This document shows, piece by piece, positions 33,950-44,274 of a stretch of DNA of 64,000 bases. The DNA comes from Aedes albopictus. Its lineage: Eukaryota; Arthropoda; Insecta; Diptera; Culicidae. The notes below the pieces were generated by a model that was not told the DNA's origin, ran no database searches, and saw nothing but the letters and a program-made list of their open reading frames with translations. Position 1 is the first letter of the stretch. Every line of letters starts with the position of its first letter. The translations under genes and the position numbers were made by a program. The stretch is from assembly GCF_035046485.1 (NCBI RefSeq), contig NC_085138.1, forward strand, positions 292,250,256 to 292,314,255, in the 5' to 3' direction.

Positions 33950-34800
33950 TTCAGCCGTTCCGGAGATATGGCCATTTAGGTGTTCCGGAACGGTACCCCA
34001 GGAAGGGACCAGATATGAAAATGCATCAAACCTATGCATGCGACACATCAAACCACGGCATTTTCGATAACCTGATGAGCGGTAAGCAGAAAAATAGTCT
34101 AAGACCATATCTGAACCGGTAGTGTTTCGTAACCGGTTCCGGGTGTCCCGCCGGAAGTGGCATATATCAAAGTGAACCAAACCCATGCATGAGACTCATC
34201 AAACCTCGGCATTTTCGATAACCTGATGAGCGGTAAGCAGGAAAATAGTCTCAGACCATATCTGAACCGGTGGTATTCCCGAACCGGTTCTGGGCGTCCC
34301 GCTGTAAGTGGCTAAATATACAATTGTACCAAACCCATGCAAGCGACACATCAAACCACGGCATTTTAGATGACCTGATGGACAATGAGCAGGAAAATCA
34401 TCTCAGACCATATCTGAACCGGTAGTGTTCCGGAACCGGTTCTAGTCGTCCCACTGGAAGTGGCCAAATATACAAGTGAACCAAACCCATGCATGCGACA
34501 CATCAAACCACGGCATTTTCGATAACCTGATGAGCGGTAAGCAGAAAAATAGTCTCAGATCATATCTGAACCGGTAGTGTTCCAAAACCGGTTCTAGGCG
34601 TCCCGCTGGAAGTGGTCAAATATACAATTGAACCACACCCATACATGCGACACATCAAACCACGGCATTTTCGATGACCTGATGGACAATGAGCAAGGAC
34701 AACCATCTCAGATCATATCTGAACCAGTAGTGTTCCGGAATCCGTTCCGGGGTTCCCGCCGAAGTGGTTAAATCTGAAAGAGAAACAAACCCGTACATGC
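33950..34800 (+). repeat. 152-bp minisatellite of family T copy 3
   Basis: Five to six units with landmarks CTGAACCGGTAGTGTTCCGG, CCGCCGGAAGTGG, CATGCATGCGACACATC and CATTTTCGATAACCTGATG. Alternate units differ in a consistent way (AGCGGTAAGCAG against GACAATGAGCA), suggesting a higher-order two-unit repeat. Confidence 0.8.
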
Positions 34801-34813
34801 GTCACATCAAATA

Positions 34814-36001
34814 GGGTAATTCATGTATTTTGGACAGGCTGAGGACAACGTTGGAAAAATCGCCCCCTAGCTTCCTTAGAAAGCAATTGATTATATTGCA
34901 AAGTTACCAATACGCTTATAATATGATTGTACATTACGTTCCTAGTGAGACAAACCTTAACGAAAGCCTTTTAAGTTGAGAAAATCACAATTCCCGATCG
35001 CCTGTAAGAATTGCATTTTGGACACCGAATATATGTTTTGGACACCCTCAGGTATATATAATTTGGACAGGGCAATTATCTCAATGTTTAGCCATGAATA
35101 CTGCTAAATCATGGAAGTAGCTTAAATTAACGAATATTTTCTTGCAAATAATCTAATTTCTCCGCTTAACAGGCATCTATTTTGATAACTATTACAGTTT
35201 TTGTTAAAATCGAGGAAATATCGCCAGACCCACAGAATACGCCTCCAAGTATGCAATCGCACAGCATCCCCATGTAGTTCGTCAGATGACCAAAATATAT
35301 TTACAGTAGAATACTTGAAATGTATTTTGGACACCACCTATTTTAAGCGTTCTAGATGAATGTTAAGAGATTGGCTGCCTAATGCTTCTTCATTGACCAT
35401 TTTTCATTGCAAAAAGGCTTTTAAATTTCTTACAATTATTAAATCAATCATTTTGAGGTGAATATTGTATGTGACTGGGGCCCATATAGCCGAGGCGGTA
35501 AACGCACGGGTATTCAGCATGACCATGCTGAGGGTGACGGGTTCGATTCCCGGTCGGTCCAGGATCTTTTCGTAAAGGAAATTTCCTTGACTTCCTTGGG
35601 CATAGAGTATCTTCGTGCCTGCCACACGATATACACATGCAAAATGGTCATTGGCAGAGGAAGCTCTCAGTTAATAACTGTGGAAGTGCTCATAGAACAC
35701 TAAGCTGAGAAGCAGGCTTTGTCCCAGTGAGGACGTTACGCCAAGAAGAGAGAGAGAGATTGTATGTGACTGTGAAGTGTATGTCGTCTAGCATACCTGT
35801 GCATTTGAGGGGTTTTAGTGAAATAAATTACAATTTCGATAATTTTGAAGTAAATTCTTAATTGTTAAGCGTATTTTCGACGTAAGTCATCAGTATAGGG
35901 TCTATTTGATCCAATAATGGATATTGAGAGGTATCTACTTTTATTAGCTCTCCGGAACAAGGCATACATCGCCGTGCATGTCCAAATTATATTTTTTACC
36001 C
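34814..36001. mobile_element. TA-flanked MITE with repeated TTTTGGACA motif, carrying a SINE
   Basis: GGGTAATTCATGTATTTTGG at the left and the inverted TCCAAATTATATTTTTTACCC at the right (given as under-20-base pieces: TCCAAATTATA, TTTTTTACCC), with TA at 34,812-34,813 and 36,002-36,003. TTTTGGACA or TTTGGACA recurs near 34,837, 35,013, 35,036, 35,062 and 35,320. Removing it restores the minisatellite phrase CATCAAATAGCGGC. It contains SINE S1 (35,478-35,758). Confidence 0.75.
35478..35758 (+). mobile_element. tRNA-derived SINE (family S1), 14-bp TSD
   Basis: CATATAGCCGAGGCGGTAAA (box A) and GACGGGTTCGATTCCCGG (box B), body as at 28,179 and 60,752, and an AG tail. ATTGTATGTGACTG at 35,464-35,477 and 35,759-35,772 is a perfect TSD, so this copy is young. 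The tRNA-related part contains CAGCATGACCATGCTG, a self-complementary stretch at the anticodon-arm position. Confidence 0.9.
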
Positions 36002-36769
36002 TAGCGGCTTTTTAGATTACCTAATGAACGGTCAGCAAGTGTTTCGGAATCGGTTTTGAGTGGCCGGAAGAGGCCAAATGTAAAAGTGAACCAAATCCAG
36101 GCATGTGACACATCAAATCGTGGCTTTTGCGATAACCTGTTGAACAGTTAGCTAGAAAATAGCCTTACGTCACTGGTAGTGGTCCGGAATTGGTTCAGAG
36201 AGTCCCGTCGAAATTGTCAAACCCTGCATGTGACACCTTCAATTTGCAGCGTTTTTGGTTAACCGATGAGCAGTTAACAAGACAATAATGTTAGACCATA
36301 TTTGGTTCAGCCGGTAGTTACCCGGAATCAGATCCGGGTAGTAAAATTTAAAATTTAACCAAACCCATGGATGCGGTACATCAAATCACGACCAGTCTTG
36401 TAAACATTCGACACTTTCTACTACCTTCATTTCGTTGCCGCAGTCGGGTGTCAGTCGGCTTTGTTACATTCGTGCGCTATCGTTACCTCTTACCTACACA
36501 CAACACGAGCAGTAGAACGAAGACTGATCACGACTTATCGACAACCTGATGGAAAAATAGGGTCAGACCACATTAGATTCCCGGTAGTGTTGCGGGTCCA
36601 GCTGTGGCTTCGAAAGTGGTTAGAAGTAAAAGTGAAGCAAACCCATTCATGCGATATATCAAATCGCGGTGGTTAGGTAAAGGTGAATAAATAGCAATAA
36701 ATTCTCAGACCATAATTGGGACAACCGGTAGTGTCATGGTTCATGACTCATGGAATCAGATCCGGCTAC

Positions 36770-37047
36770 ACAGAAAAAAATATGTAATTAAATTTCAGCG
36801 AGAAATCATGCACATAAAGGGAATGCTAGAGTTAGTGCACTTTTACATGAGATATAATGTAAAATTACATTATCATCGTGTAAATTTCCGCCAACCATCG
36901 CGTAAACCATCATGGACTCTAACCGGTTACGCGACTATTGGCGGAAATTTACACGAAAGTAACGTAATTTTACATGATATCTCATGTAAATATGCACTAA
37001 CTCTAGCATTCCCTTTATGTGCATGATTTCTCGCTGAATTTAATTAC
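36770..37047. mobile_element. Palindromic MITE, right end truncated
   Basis: GTAATTAAATTTCAGCGAGA and the inverted TCTCGCTGAATTTAATTAC form arms of about 130 bp, with matching inner blocks (GGGAATGCTAGAGTTAGTGC; AATTTCCGCCAA). The left end starts CACAGAAAAAAATATG after TA, but the matching right terminus is missing. The loop centre is near 36,910. The apparent 96-codon frame here is a translation of the palindrome. Confidence 0.7.
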
Positions 37048-38155
37048 CGGAAATTACCAAGTATAAAAATGAACCAAACCCATACATACGACACATCAGA
37101 TCGCAGATTTTTTGATAATCTAACGAACAGTTAGCAAGAAAATAGCCTTAGATCACATTAGAGACTAGCTGTTGTGTAGCAGAACCAACGTTCATGTGAA
37201 AAATTAAATCGTGGCTTTGTTTAATGGCCTGATAAACATTAGGTATGAACAACAGTGAGGAATAGGTTTAAGTTCTCATATATGAGAACAAAATATAGAC
37301 AAAACTAAAGCGATCTCATCAAATCGTACCATTTCAGATTCCTAAGGTGTAAAGTTATAGCAGGATTGGTCAACGTTGAATGGAAAAATAAGAATTTGAT
37401 TGCGTAAACAGAAGATGGTGGCTGTTTTAAGGAATTTTGAGCTCTAAAACCATGTAAAATAAGTGTATTTGGTATGGGAAATTTGTTTGGAGTCCACCAG
37501 AGTATCCAAAATAGCGGTCCAAAGTCCAAGATAATGGCCCAGTATTCAAGTTAGTGCCTATTTTATAGGATTTTTAATTCTTGCATTATGGGCATATTTT
37601 GTATGAAAATATGTCCAGAATTCAAAATTTGTAATCAGAAAACCCAAGCTGTGCGCTGTTTCACAAGGTCTGCAATATGACTATAGTTTGAATTGGGAAG
37701 AATGCCGGTCTTCGTCCAAAACTGGTAACCAGAAAATCATAAACGACATGCCAAAATTCAATACGGTGATTATTTTATGTAATTTTAGGTGCAGAGTCCA
37801 AAAATGAATACCAGAAAATCCAAGATGGTGTCTCAATGTTCAAGATGGTGGTTAGTTTAGTTGGGGTAGATATCCGGAGTCATAAAATGATGACCGGAAA
37901 ATCTAAAATGACGTTTCAAAATTTTGCGGCTTTATGACACTTGTTTGGTTTGAGTTTTTGATCGTTGTCTTATATTTTCTGAATATTGGATGTTATGCTA
38001 ATATAAAATGTATCCATATTGAGTAGATTTAGCAAGCAGTTTTCATTTTGTATTTATGGCAATGTCGTCAACATGTCGCTCGAGTTTTGTTGAAAGGATA
38101 TTTTAAAGCACGAGAAAGGCACCATCACCGCTAGGTGGATTAATTAGGGTTTTTA

Positions 38156-39355
38156 TGATGTTATCTTACAGGAAAAGGGAAATATTTTAAAAAAAATGGG
38201 CAGTGGGCAGTCGATAAATGAAATTAAAAAAAGATAACTATTACTTAATTCAAAATTATAATCTAGAAAATTCTAGAAATTCCATCCGTCGAATCTCCGT
38301 TATCGTTCAGCATAAAAGGCTCGATGTTTACCGTTTAAAAGTGCATTGGTAGTTGATATCGTTTTTATAGGAGTAGTGATGACTATCAAGCTGAAACTAT
38401 ATCTATCCTGCAGAGATGAACAATGAAACAGAACATTGCTGACATCCTTTAATTAGGCAAACATCCATATGCATGCATCCAGAATCCGTGTATTTCCGCT
38501 TTATTTATGTAAACTTCATATCAGCAGCGCAGCATGGTGTTGTGTATTTAATTGAAAATTAATTAGCTATTGCGGGAAATGGGAATTCAATTAGCACAGC
38601 TTTCCATCGAAATCAGCTGACTAAGGGGGAGGATGAGCGATAGCGTTCACTGCCAGTGGGGTCTAATCATTATCGTAATTGTCGACAGAGCCGTTTATTG
38701 AAATTTGATGCGGATTCAATAAAATTCAAGCCGATGTTTTTGTCGATAGCACAAGGATCTGTTATGATCGGTGGTTATCAGTATGCGGTTGAATTCAACC
38801 TCATTATTGATAATCTGTTTCATAATTTATTAAAATAATATTAAAATACATACATCAAGGCCATGCTGAGAGTGACAATTTTGATTCCCGATCAGTCCAG
38901 GGACTTTTCTGATGAAAATTTCCTTGATTTTCATGGGCATATTTCGACGCAATTGGGCATGCAGGGTTATAATATTGAATCATCCCAGCACCACTAAGGA
39001 AGCCAATTGGAGTGATTACAGTATTTTGTGAATTGTTTTGTTACTGGCAAAACTGTCGTATTCTCTAAAATAGAGAGACGAACCAGCCAAGGGCTGAAAG
39101 TCTCTTAAATAAAGACAAATCAATCAGTCTAAAATACTCATTCCAACTCTGTATACTTACTTCATCGAAAGTGTAAAGAGAACCAAAAAAACAAAGGTGT
39201 TGAGACTGAAAAAAATGGAAAAGATCCAATCAGAGATTTTTTATTCATTTCACTTATGATGTGGGAAGTATGATTTCAGATTGAAAAGCACCTATCTATC
39301 ATAGATTCGAATGTATCAAAACATCGCATTCGAGTCGTAGATCTAATTATTCCGA
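38156..39355. other. AT-rich, partly host-like DNA with SINE fragments
   Basis: 38,855-38,950 matches the tRNA-related part of SINE S1 in diverged form (CATGCTGAGAGTGACA, GATTCCCGATCAGTCCAGG). 39,075-39,125 resembles the 3' body of SINE S2 (GAACCAGCCAAGGGCTGAAA). The rest shows no repeats or genes that I recognise. Confidence 0.5.
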
Positions 39356-39356
39356 T

Positions 39357-39530
39357 TAATCAAATCCCAGCTCGCTCATAACCTTCCGCAGAACATTCGA
39401 TAAAGTGCACGTTTCGCCCGAATTTTCGCCAATATTTACCGATTCGATTGCACAAAGTATTATGTCACACGCTTCGACATTCGACGCCGCGCCGCCCGGA
39501 GCACAATAGTTCATCAGTCTGCGTGGTTGC
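39357..39530 (-). CDS. Possible terminal exon of an unrecognised minus-strand gene
   Basis: On the minus strand a pyrimidine-rich acceptor, TTTTATGTTTTCAG, ends at 39,531 and is followed by an open frame of about 57 codons to a stop at 39,357-39,359. The reading begins QPRRLMNYCAPGGAASNV, contains four cysteines and ends VLRKVMSELGFD. Base composition is more GC-rich than nearby DNA, with a coding-like third position. Upstream MHLSGSG... could be read through as a signal-peptide-like start, but that reading would cross the acceptor. I do not recognise the family, and upstream exons were not found. It could be chance. Confidence 0.3.
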
Positions 39531-39531
39531 T

Positions 39532-40480
39532 GAAAACATAAAATGCACAGCCAAGTCAAGCACAGAATCATGGAACCGCTGCCGCTCAAATGCAATCAAC
39601 TGATTGGAAATTAATTCGGATTTGAGGAAGGCGTGAAACCTCCCACTGCGATTGGCTTTGATATCGCGGATCAAGTGCACCTATACCAAGTGCACCGACT
39701 GCAGTGCAACGGGTCGCGAAGCATATCGGTTCGATTCGAAGATAAAAGTGCACCGGAAGGGGAAATTAAATTGATAAAGTTTCTGTGATGGGAGGCGGGC
39801 TGTGTAAATTATCGGTTGAGCAAAAAGTTGGAATGGCAGCGGGAAATGGGTTTTAAGGAACAAATGTAGAACTATCTTTAATTGTCAAGAGTTTAAATGA
39901 ATAAGAAAAGAAAATCTGCAAATGTTTGAAAGTTCTGTGGTAATAGTGAAAAAGAATCCAATTTCTGCGGACGAAAGTTCTTCATGTTGTTTGATGTTCT
40001 GACAAACTGAGCAATACATATGCGTTGTTCATTCAACGAATTTATGTTCTGCCTACAATGATGCCCTGCAATATAGAAAGTATTGGCCAACATCTTTCGG
40101 AGTTTTTGCATGCAAAACTGATTTTTTCAATTCCATAGCGGTCAATTCGGTTCAGCCGGTTGCGATTCGTCCATGTTTTTGAATTCTGTATCAATTTCAT
40201 GGCAAACATTTGATTAAGGCGTGATTTACGAGTAGCATTTTTTACTTCTTTTTCAGGACCGACCCCAATAACGAGCTTATTCACACACGTTTTCATATAG
40301 AGTAACATATATCGACCTATATCGACTAACAAAATAAGTTTTTGTTACAATTGCCCTAGTAATATGGAAAATTATATTTTTTGTTGGGAAAAATATTTAG
40401 CCTTTTTCAATTGTTGGTCCTGAAACGATTATTTCTCAGAGACAGAGACGTCACACTCCTATTGCTTCCCATCGATTATC
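39532..40480. other. Non-repetitive-looking DNA, no gene supported
   Basis: Several short frames on the minus strand (39,681-39,863; 39,893-40,111; 40,042-40,332) have no recognisable similarity or splice structure. No transposon boundary was seen, so this may be intron or intergenic host DNA, possibly of the same gene as the candidate exon. Confidence 0.35.
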
Positions 40481-40640
40481 TTTTTAACGGTTGATTCAAA
40501 CATTCGGTAGTTGGTAAATTGACAAGTCGCGGCGCTGGCGTCGTTTTTGCTACTGTATGACGTTTGCTCACTAGCGCCATCATCCAGTGGTGGCTTGTCA
40601 AACCACGGCATGATTAGCATTGGGCGATTACGATTTCGTG
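40481..40640 (+). repeat. Family-T-like middle fragment
   Basis: TGACGTTTGCTCACTAGCGC, then GATTAGCATTGGGCGATTAC and CGTGACGATGA match the middle of family-T copy 1 near 3,880-3,965. Both ends of the repeat are missing, so this is a fourth, partial copy. Confidence 0.5.
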
Positions 40641-40659
40641 ACGATGATTGTTAATATAC

Positions 40660-40800
40660 TTCTAATGGTTTCGGCTTGCAGTCACAGAAATAAGCATTGG
40701 TTCTTTTATTTCATCGCCGATGTTTCGATCCTCGGGTTTGGATCTTCTTCAGGGCCAGTGGTTTATCAACGGTTTCATTCTCGGTAATTATTCATTTTAA
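40660..40800 (-). mobile_element. Penelope-like terminal repeat fragment with hammerhead-like core
   Basis: On the minus strand CTGAAGA (from 40,752) is followed by GATCC...GGATC, a perfect 5-bp stem, then CGAAAC (ending 40,722) and ATC. That is the layout CTGANGA, stem II, GAAA of a hammerhead core. The same kind of sequence adjoins the Penelope-like RT remnant at 59,139. No coding sequence here. Confidence 0.55.
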
Positions 40801-41589
40801 CGTTTACTTACTCGGAGTAAACCCACTTGTAAAGTGCCGTGTTTGCACGGTGGTATGTCGGGATTTTGGTTGAATGGCCTCACTAAGGTTGAAAAATGTT
40901 TTTGTAGAGGGTTGTTGTTGGTGGAGGTCAAACAAATGAACACCTACTTAACAATTTTGTACGCTTGCTAAATTAATGGGAAAATAAATTATTGGGGGGT
41001 TTTCTACACTGTTCGATGTCCGGAATTCTTGCACTTGGAACCTTTTCAGATGTTTCACCGTCGAAGAAAGGGAGATTACTGTGGGTTGTGACGTGTTGGG
41101 TGGTTGGGTTAACTAGTGTTCGTTGTGTAAGAATGTGGGCAGCGCAACGGTGAGTCGATAAGGAGAGCGTCCAACATAACTCTGGTCCTCACAAGTTCCT
41201 ACCTCATGCTTCCACGGGTCAAGCGATGACAAAGACCGCCAGCTAAGAGTTGTGTGCTTAGCTGGTAGTGCAGCCTGGGCACTGTTGTCAATCTGACTTC
41301 AGCTAGATTGAGGAGGTACGACCCGAGCGTCTGTTCGCCAAGGAGGTGCGGCTCAAACAGCGTCTAATATGGCATCCAGCGGCTGAGTAAGAAACGCTGT
41401 ATAACGCCCAGCTAGGTCCAAGGTGGTAGCCTCATCAGCGTGGTCGTCCCAGTCTTGGTTGGGACGTTAAACTGTACTGGCACGATGGCCCTCCGGCGAG
41501 ACAGGAGTGTTGGCGTAGGCCCAATAAGCCACCCGTAAAAATCCCCATTGCGAATAACATAGGAGAAAATACGACTCGATACAATCGGC

Positions 41590-42425
41590 AAAGACCCACG
41601 CGACGAAATAAGGACTACGATTGGAAACTTGGAACATGGAATTGCAAGTCAGTAGGTTTCGCAGGATGTGACAGGATAATTTACGACGAACTACAACTTC
41701 GACATCGCGGCGTTGCAGGAACTTTGTTGGAGTGGAAAGAAAGTGTGGAAAAGTGGGCATCGAGCGGCTACCTTCTACCAAAGCTGTGGCACCATCAATG
41801 AACTGGGAACAGGATTTATAGGGTAGAGGGATAGATGCGACAACGTGTGATCGGGTGGCAGCCGATCAACGCAAGGATGTGCATATTAAGAGTTAAGGGC
41901 CGTTTCTTCAACTACAGCATCAACAACGTCCATTGCCCACACGAAGGGAGACCTGATAACGAGAAAGAAGCGTTCTACGCGCAGTTAGAGCAAACATATG
42001 GTTGCTCGCCGCGTGACGTGGAAATCGTTGTCGGCGACATGAATGCGCAGGTAGGAAGGGAGGAAATGTACCGAGCGGTAATCGGGCGAAACAGCCTGCA
42101 CGCCGTATCGAATGATAACGGCCAGCGATGCGTAAACTTTGTAGCCTCCTGTGGTATAGTAGTCCGAATCACCTTCTTCCCCCGCAAAGATATCCACAAA
42201 GCCACCTGGAGATCACCCGACCATCAAACAGAAAACCAAATCGACTACGATCTAATCGACAGTAAATTCTTCTCGGAACCAATGCACATACCGCAGTGCG
42301 AACTTATAGATTCGGATCACTACTTAGTCGCTGTATGCATGCGCTCAAAACTAAACTTTCGACAGTTATCACCACGCGTCGAAGTCGAACGCCGCGGCTC
42401 AACATCAAGCAGCTGCGTAACGTAG
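41590..42425 (+). pseudogene. RTE endonuclease domain (APE type), frameshifted
   Basis: The N-terminal signature TWNCKSVGF appears near 41,630 in one frame and ALQELCWSG (catalytic Q-E) near 41,715 in another, so this part is frameshifted. From 41,880 a continuous frame reads NVHCPHEGRPDNEKE, VVGDMNAQVGRE (catalytic D/N), NDNGQRCVNF, FPRKDIHKATW, QIDYDLIDSKF and DSDHYLVAVCMR (catalytic SDH). This is the APE-like nickase that opens the target DNA in target-primed reverse transcription. Confidence 0.85.
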
Positions 42426-43669
42426 AAGTGGCTCAAGACTACGCGCAGCAGTTAGCAGTGGCCCAACGGAAGAGCAGCTTGGCGCAGCTACATTTGAAGG
42501 GACATCCGATCCGCCATAGGTACCTCGGCTACAGCACTAGGCTTCGCGACTCCGAATCACAGAAACGACTGGTACGGCGGCGAATGTGAACAGTTAAAAA
42601 ACGAGAAGAATGCAGCATGGGCGAGAGTGCTGCAACACCGTACGAGAGCGAATGAGGCACGTTACAGACAGGCGCGGAACAGGCAGAACTCAGTCTTCCG
42701 GATGAAGAAGCGCCAGCAGGAAGAACGAGCTCGCGAAGCGATGGAAGAGCTGTACCGCGCTAAGGACACACGAAAGTTCTACGAGAAGCTGAACCGCTCG
42801 CGCAAAGGCTTTGTGCCACAAGCCGACATGTGCCGAGATAATCACGCGAATATTCTCACGAGCGGGCGTGAGGTGGACGAGAGGTGGCGGCAGCATTACT
42901 ACACCAAGAAAAAATTCTACTCAATGACTGAGTTGGCCTTACTCAGAAATGGAAAAATCCTTTGTTTTCTTACTCAGTTTCGGCTAAAAGTGGGACAACC
43001 CATTGGCAATGGGTTGTCCCACTTTTAACGGAAACTGAGTAAGAAAACAAAGGATTTTTCGATTTATGAGTAAGACCAACTCAGCCACTGAGTAGAAATT
43101 TTTCCCTGTGTATGAACACCTCAATGGCGACGTTGCAGGTACCGAAGGTTGCGTGGCAATAGATCTAGGAATATGTATATGCGAAAGACTTCCGGCCCCT
43201 GACCTCCAAGAGATTGAGGAGAAGGTTGGCCGGTTGAAGAACAACAAAGCCGCTGGAGCAGATCAACTACCAAACGAGCTTCTAAAATACGGTGGAGAAG
43301 CACTGGTGAGAGCACTACACCGGGTCATTATCAAGATTTGGGAGGAGGAAGTATTACCGGAGGAATGGATGGACGGTATCGTGTGTCCCAAAAAGGGCGA
43401 CAAGTTGGATTGCGGGAACTACCGCGCGATCACACTACTGAGCGCTGCCTACAAGATACTCTCTCAAATTTTATGCCGTCGTCTATCACCGATTGCAAGA
43501 GAGTTCGTGGGGCAATATCAGGCTGGATTCATGGGTGAACGCGCTACAACGGACCAGATGTTCGCCATTCGCCAGGTGTTGCAGAAATGCCGCGAATACA
43601 ACGTGCCCACACACCACTTGTTCATCGATTTCAAATCGGCGTATGATACAATCGATCGAGAACAGCTAT
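42426..43669 (+). pseudogene. RTE linker and reverse transcriptase, N-terminal part
   Basis: The charged linker AREAMEELYRAKDTRKFYEK leads into WRQHYY, where the MITE at 42,902 interrupts, resuming as YEHLNGD. RT motifs follow: LKNNKAAGADQLPNELLK, CPKKGDKLDCGNYRAITLLS, GQYQAGFMGERATTDQMF and HHLFIDFKSAYDTIDRE (catalytic D in FIDFKSAYD). The frame then runs into the antisense Jockey-type fragment at 43,670. Confidence 0.85.
42902..43110. mobile_element. TA-flanked palindromic MITE in the RTE coding region
   Basis: CACCAAGAAAAAATTCTACT at the left and the inverted AGTAGAAATTTTTCCCTGTG at the right, with TA at 42,900-42,901 and 43,111-43,112. The 209-bp element is nearly all hairpin; AAAGTGGGACAACCCATTG meets its complement at the centre near 43,005. 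Removing it with one TA restores the RTE frame as QHYYEHLNGD, confirming the boundaries. Confidence 0.9.
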
Positions 43670-44179
43670 ATTATTATTATATTATTATTGTTGTTTATTT
43701 CATCCGACTGATGTGTCTTAATGAATAAATCCTTACAACTAGTTAAACACAAAACGTGAAAGTCTACTCTTAAAATTATTTGTCGTTACAATAAAGTCAT
43801 ACAAGTGCACCACATGGTTAAAACATTCCAACATTGCTCGAATTGGTTCTATAGAAGCATAATCCCACCGTCTAAAAGGCAGCCTGAAGAATTCGGGTCA
43901 ACGAGTAACATAGCCAGGAACATTAATGCTAACTTGCACCAGCAAGTTTGGCGCATCAATTTCAGCAGCAAGTAGCTTAGCTATGAAGATAGCCTTGGCT
44001 CGTTTTCTTCTTTGCGTCAACGTATACATCCCAATTAGATGACATCGACTGTCATACGGTGGCAGATTCTGCGGATCATTGCACGGCAAGTTACGCAGTG
44101 CAAATCTCACGAAACTCTTCTCAACAGACTCAATTCGAGAGGCCACAGTGCTGTGATAGGGATCCCATACTATCGACGC
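43670..44179 (-). mobile_element. 5'-truncated Jockey-type non-LTR fragment in RTE
   Basis: GCTAT at 43,665-43,669 and 44,180-44,184 flanks a 510-bp antisense insert. On the minus strand it encodes the C-terminal part of a non-LTR polyprotein: IVWDPYHSTVASRIESVEKS, FVRFALRNLP and RCHLIGMYTLTQRRKRAKAI. It ends in an AAT-type repeat tail, seen as ATTATT at 43,670-43,690. Removal restores the RTE reading REQLWQIMHEYGF. A related fragment lies at 52,250-52,862. Confidence 0.8.
43673..43692. repeat. ATT microsatellite (tail of the antisense Jockey-type insert)
   Basis: ATTATT repeats at the junction between RTE coding sequence and the inserted fragment are the simple-repeat tail of that fragment, read from its minus strand as AAT repeats. 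Confidence 0.7.
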
Positions 44180-44274
44180 GCTATGGCAGATTATGCACGA
44201 ATACGGATTCCCGGATAAATTGATACGATTGATCAAGGCAACGATGGATCGAGTGATGTGCGTAGTTCGAGTAT
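44083..44274 (+). repeat. 192-bp direct repeat, left copy
   Basis: This is identical over 192 bases to 48,745-48,936 by eye. It contains the inner end of the Jockey-type fragment plus RTE sequence encoding LWQIMHEYGFPDKLIRLIKA. The two copies bracket the LOA element exactly. Confidence 0.9.

Larger units (their letters stand above)
33708..38155 (+). repeat. Family T repeat, copy 3
   Basis: The left end GCCTTTCTCGTACACCAAGG forms a perfect hairpin with GGTGTACCGAAAGGC. The minisatellite runs to about 34,800, is cut by a TA-flanked element (34,814-36,001), and resumes in decayed form to about 37,230. The right end has CGAGAAAGGCACC, GCTAGGTGG and GGGTTTTTA at 38,155. A palindromic element sits at 36,770-37,047. 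At about 4.45 kb it is longer than copies 1 and 2 because of these insertions. Confidence 0.75.

Noticed and set aside
35481..35560. tRNA gene (and the copies near 28,450, 31,800, 32,600 and 60,755)
   Set aside because: All are SINE heads: cloverleaf pairing is incomplete, and bodies, tails and TSDs show that they are retroposed.
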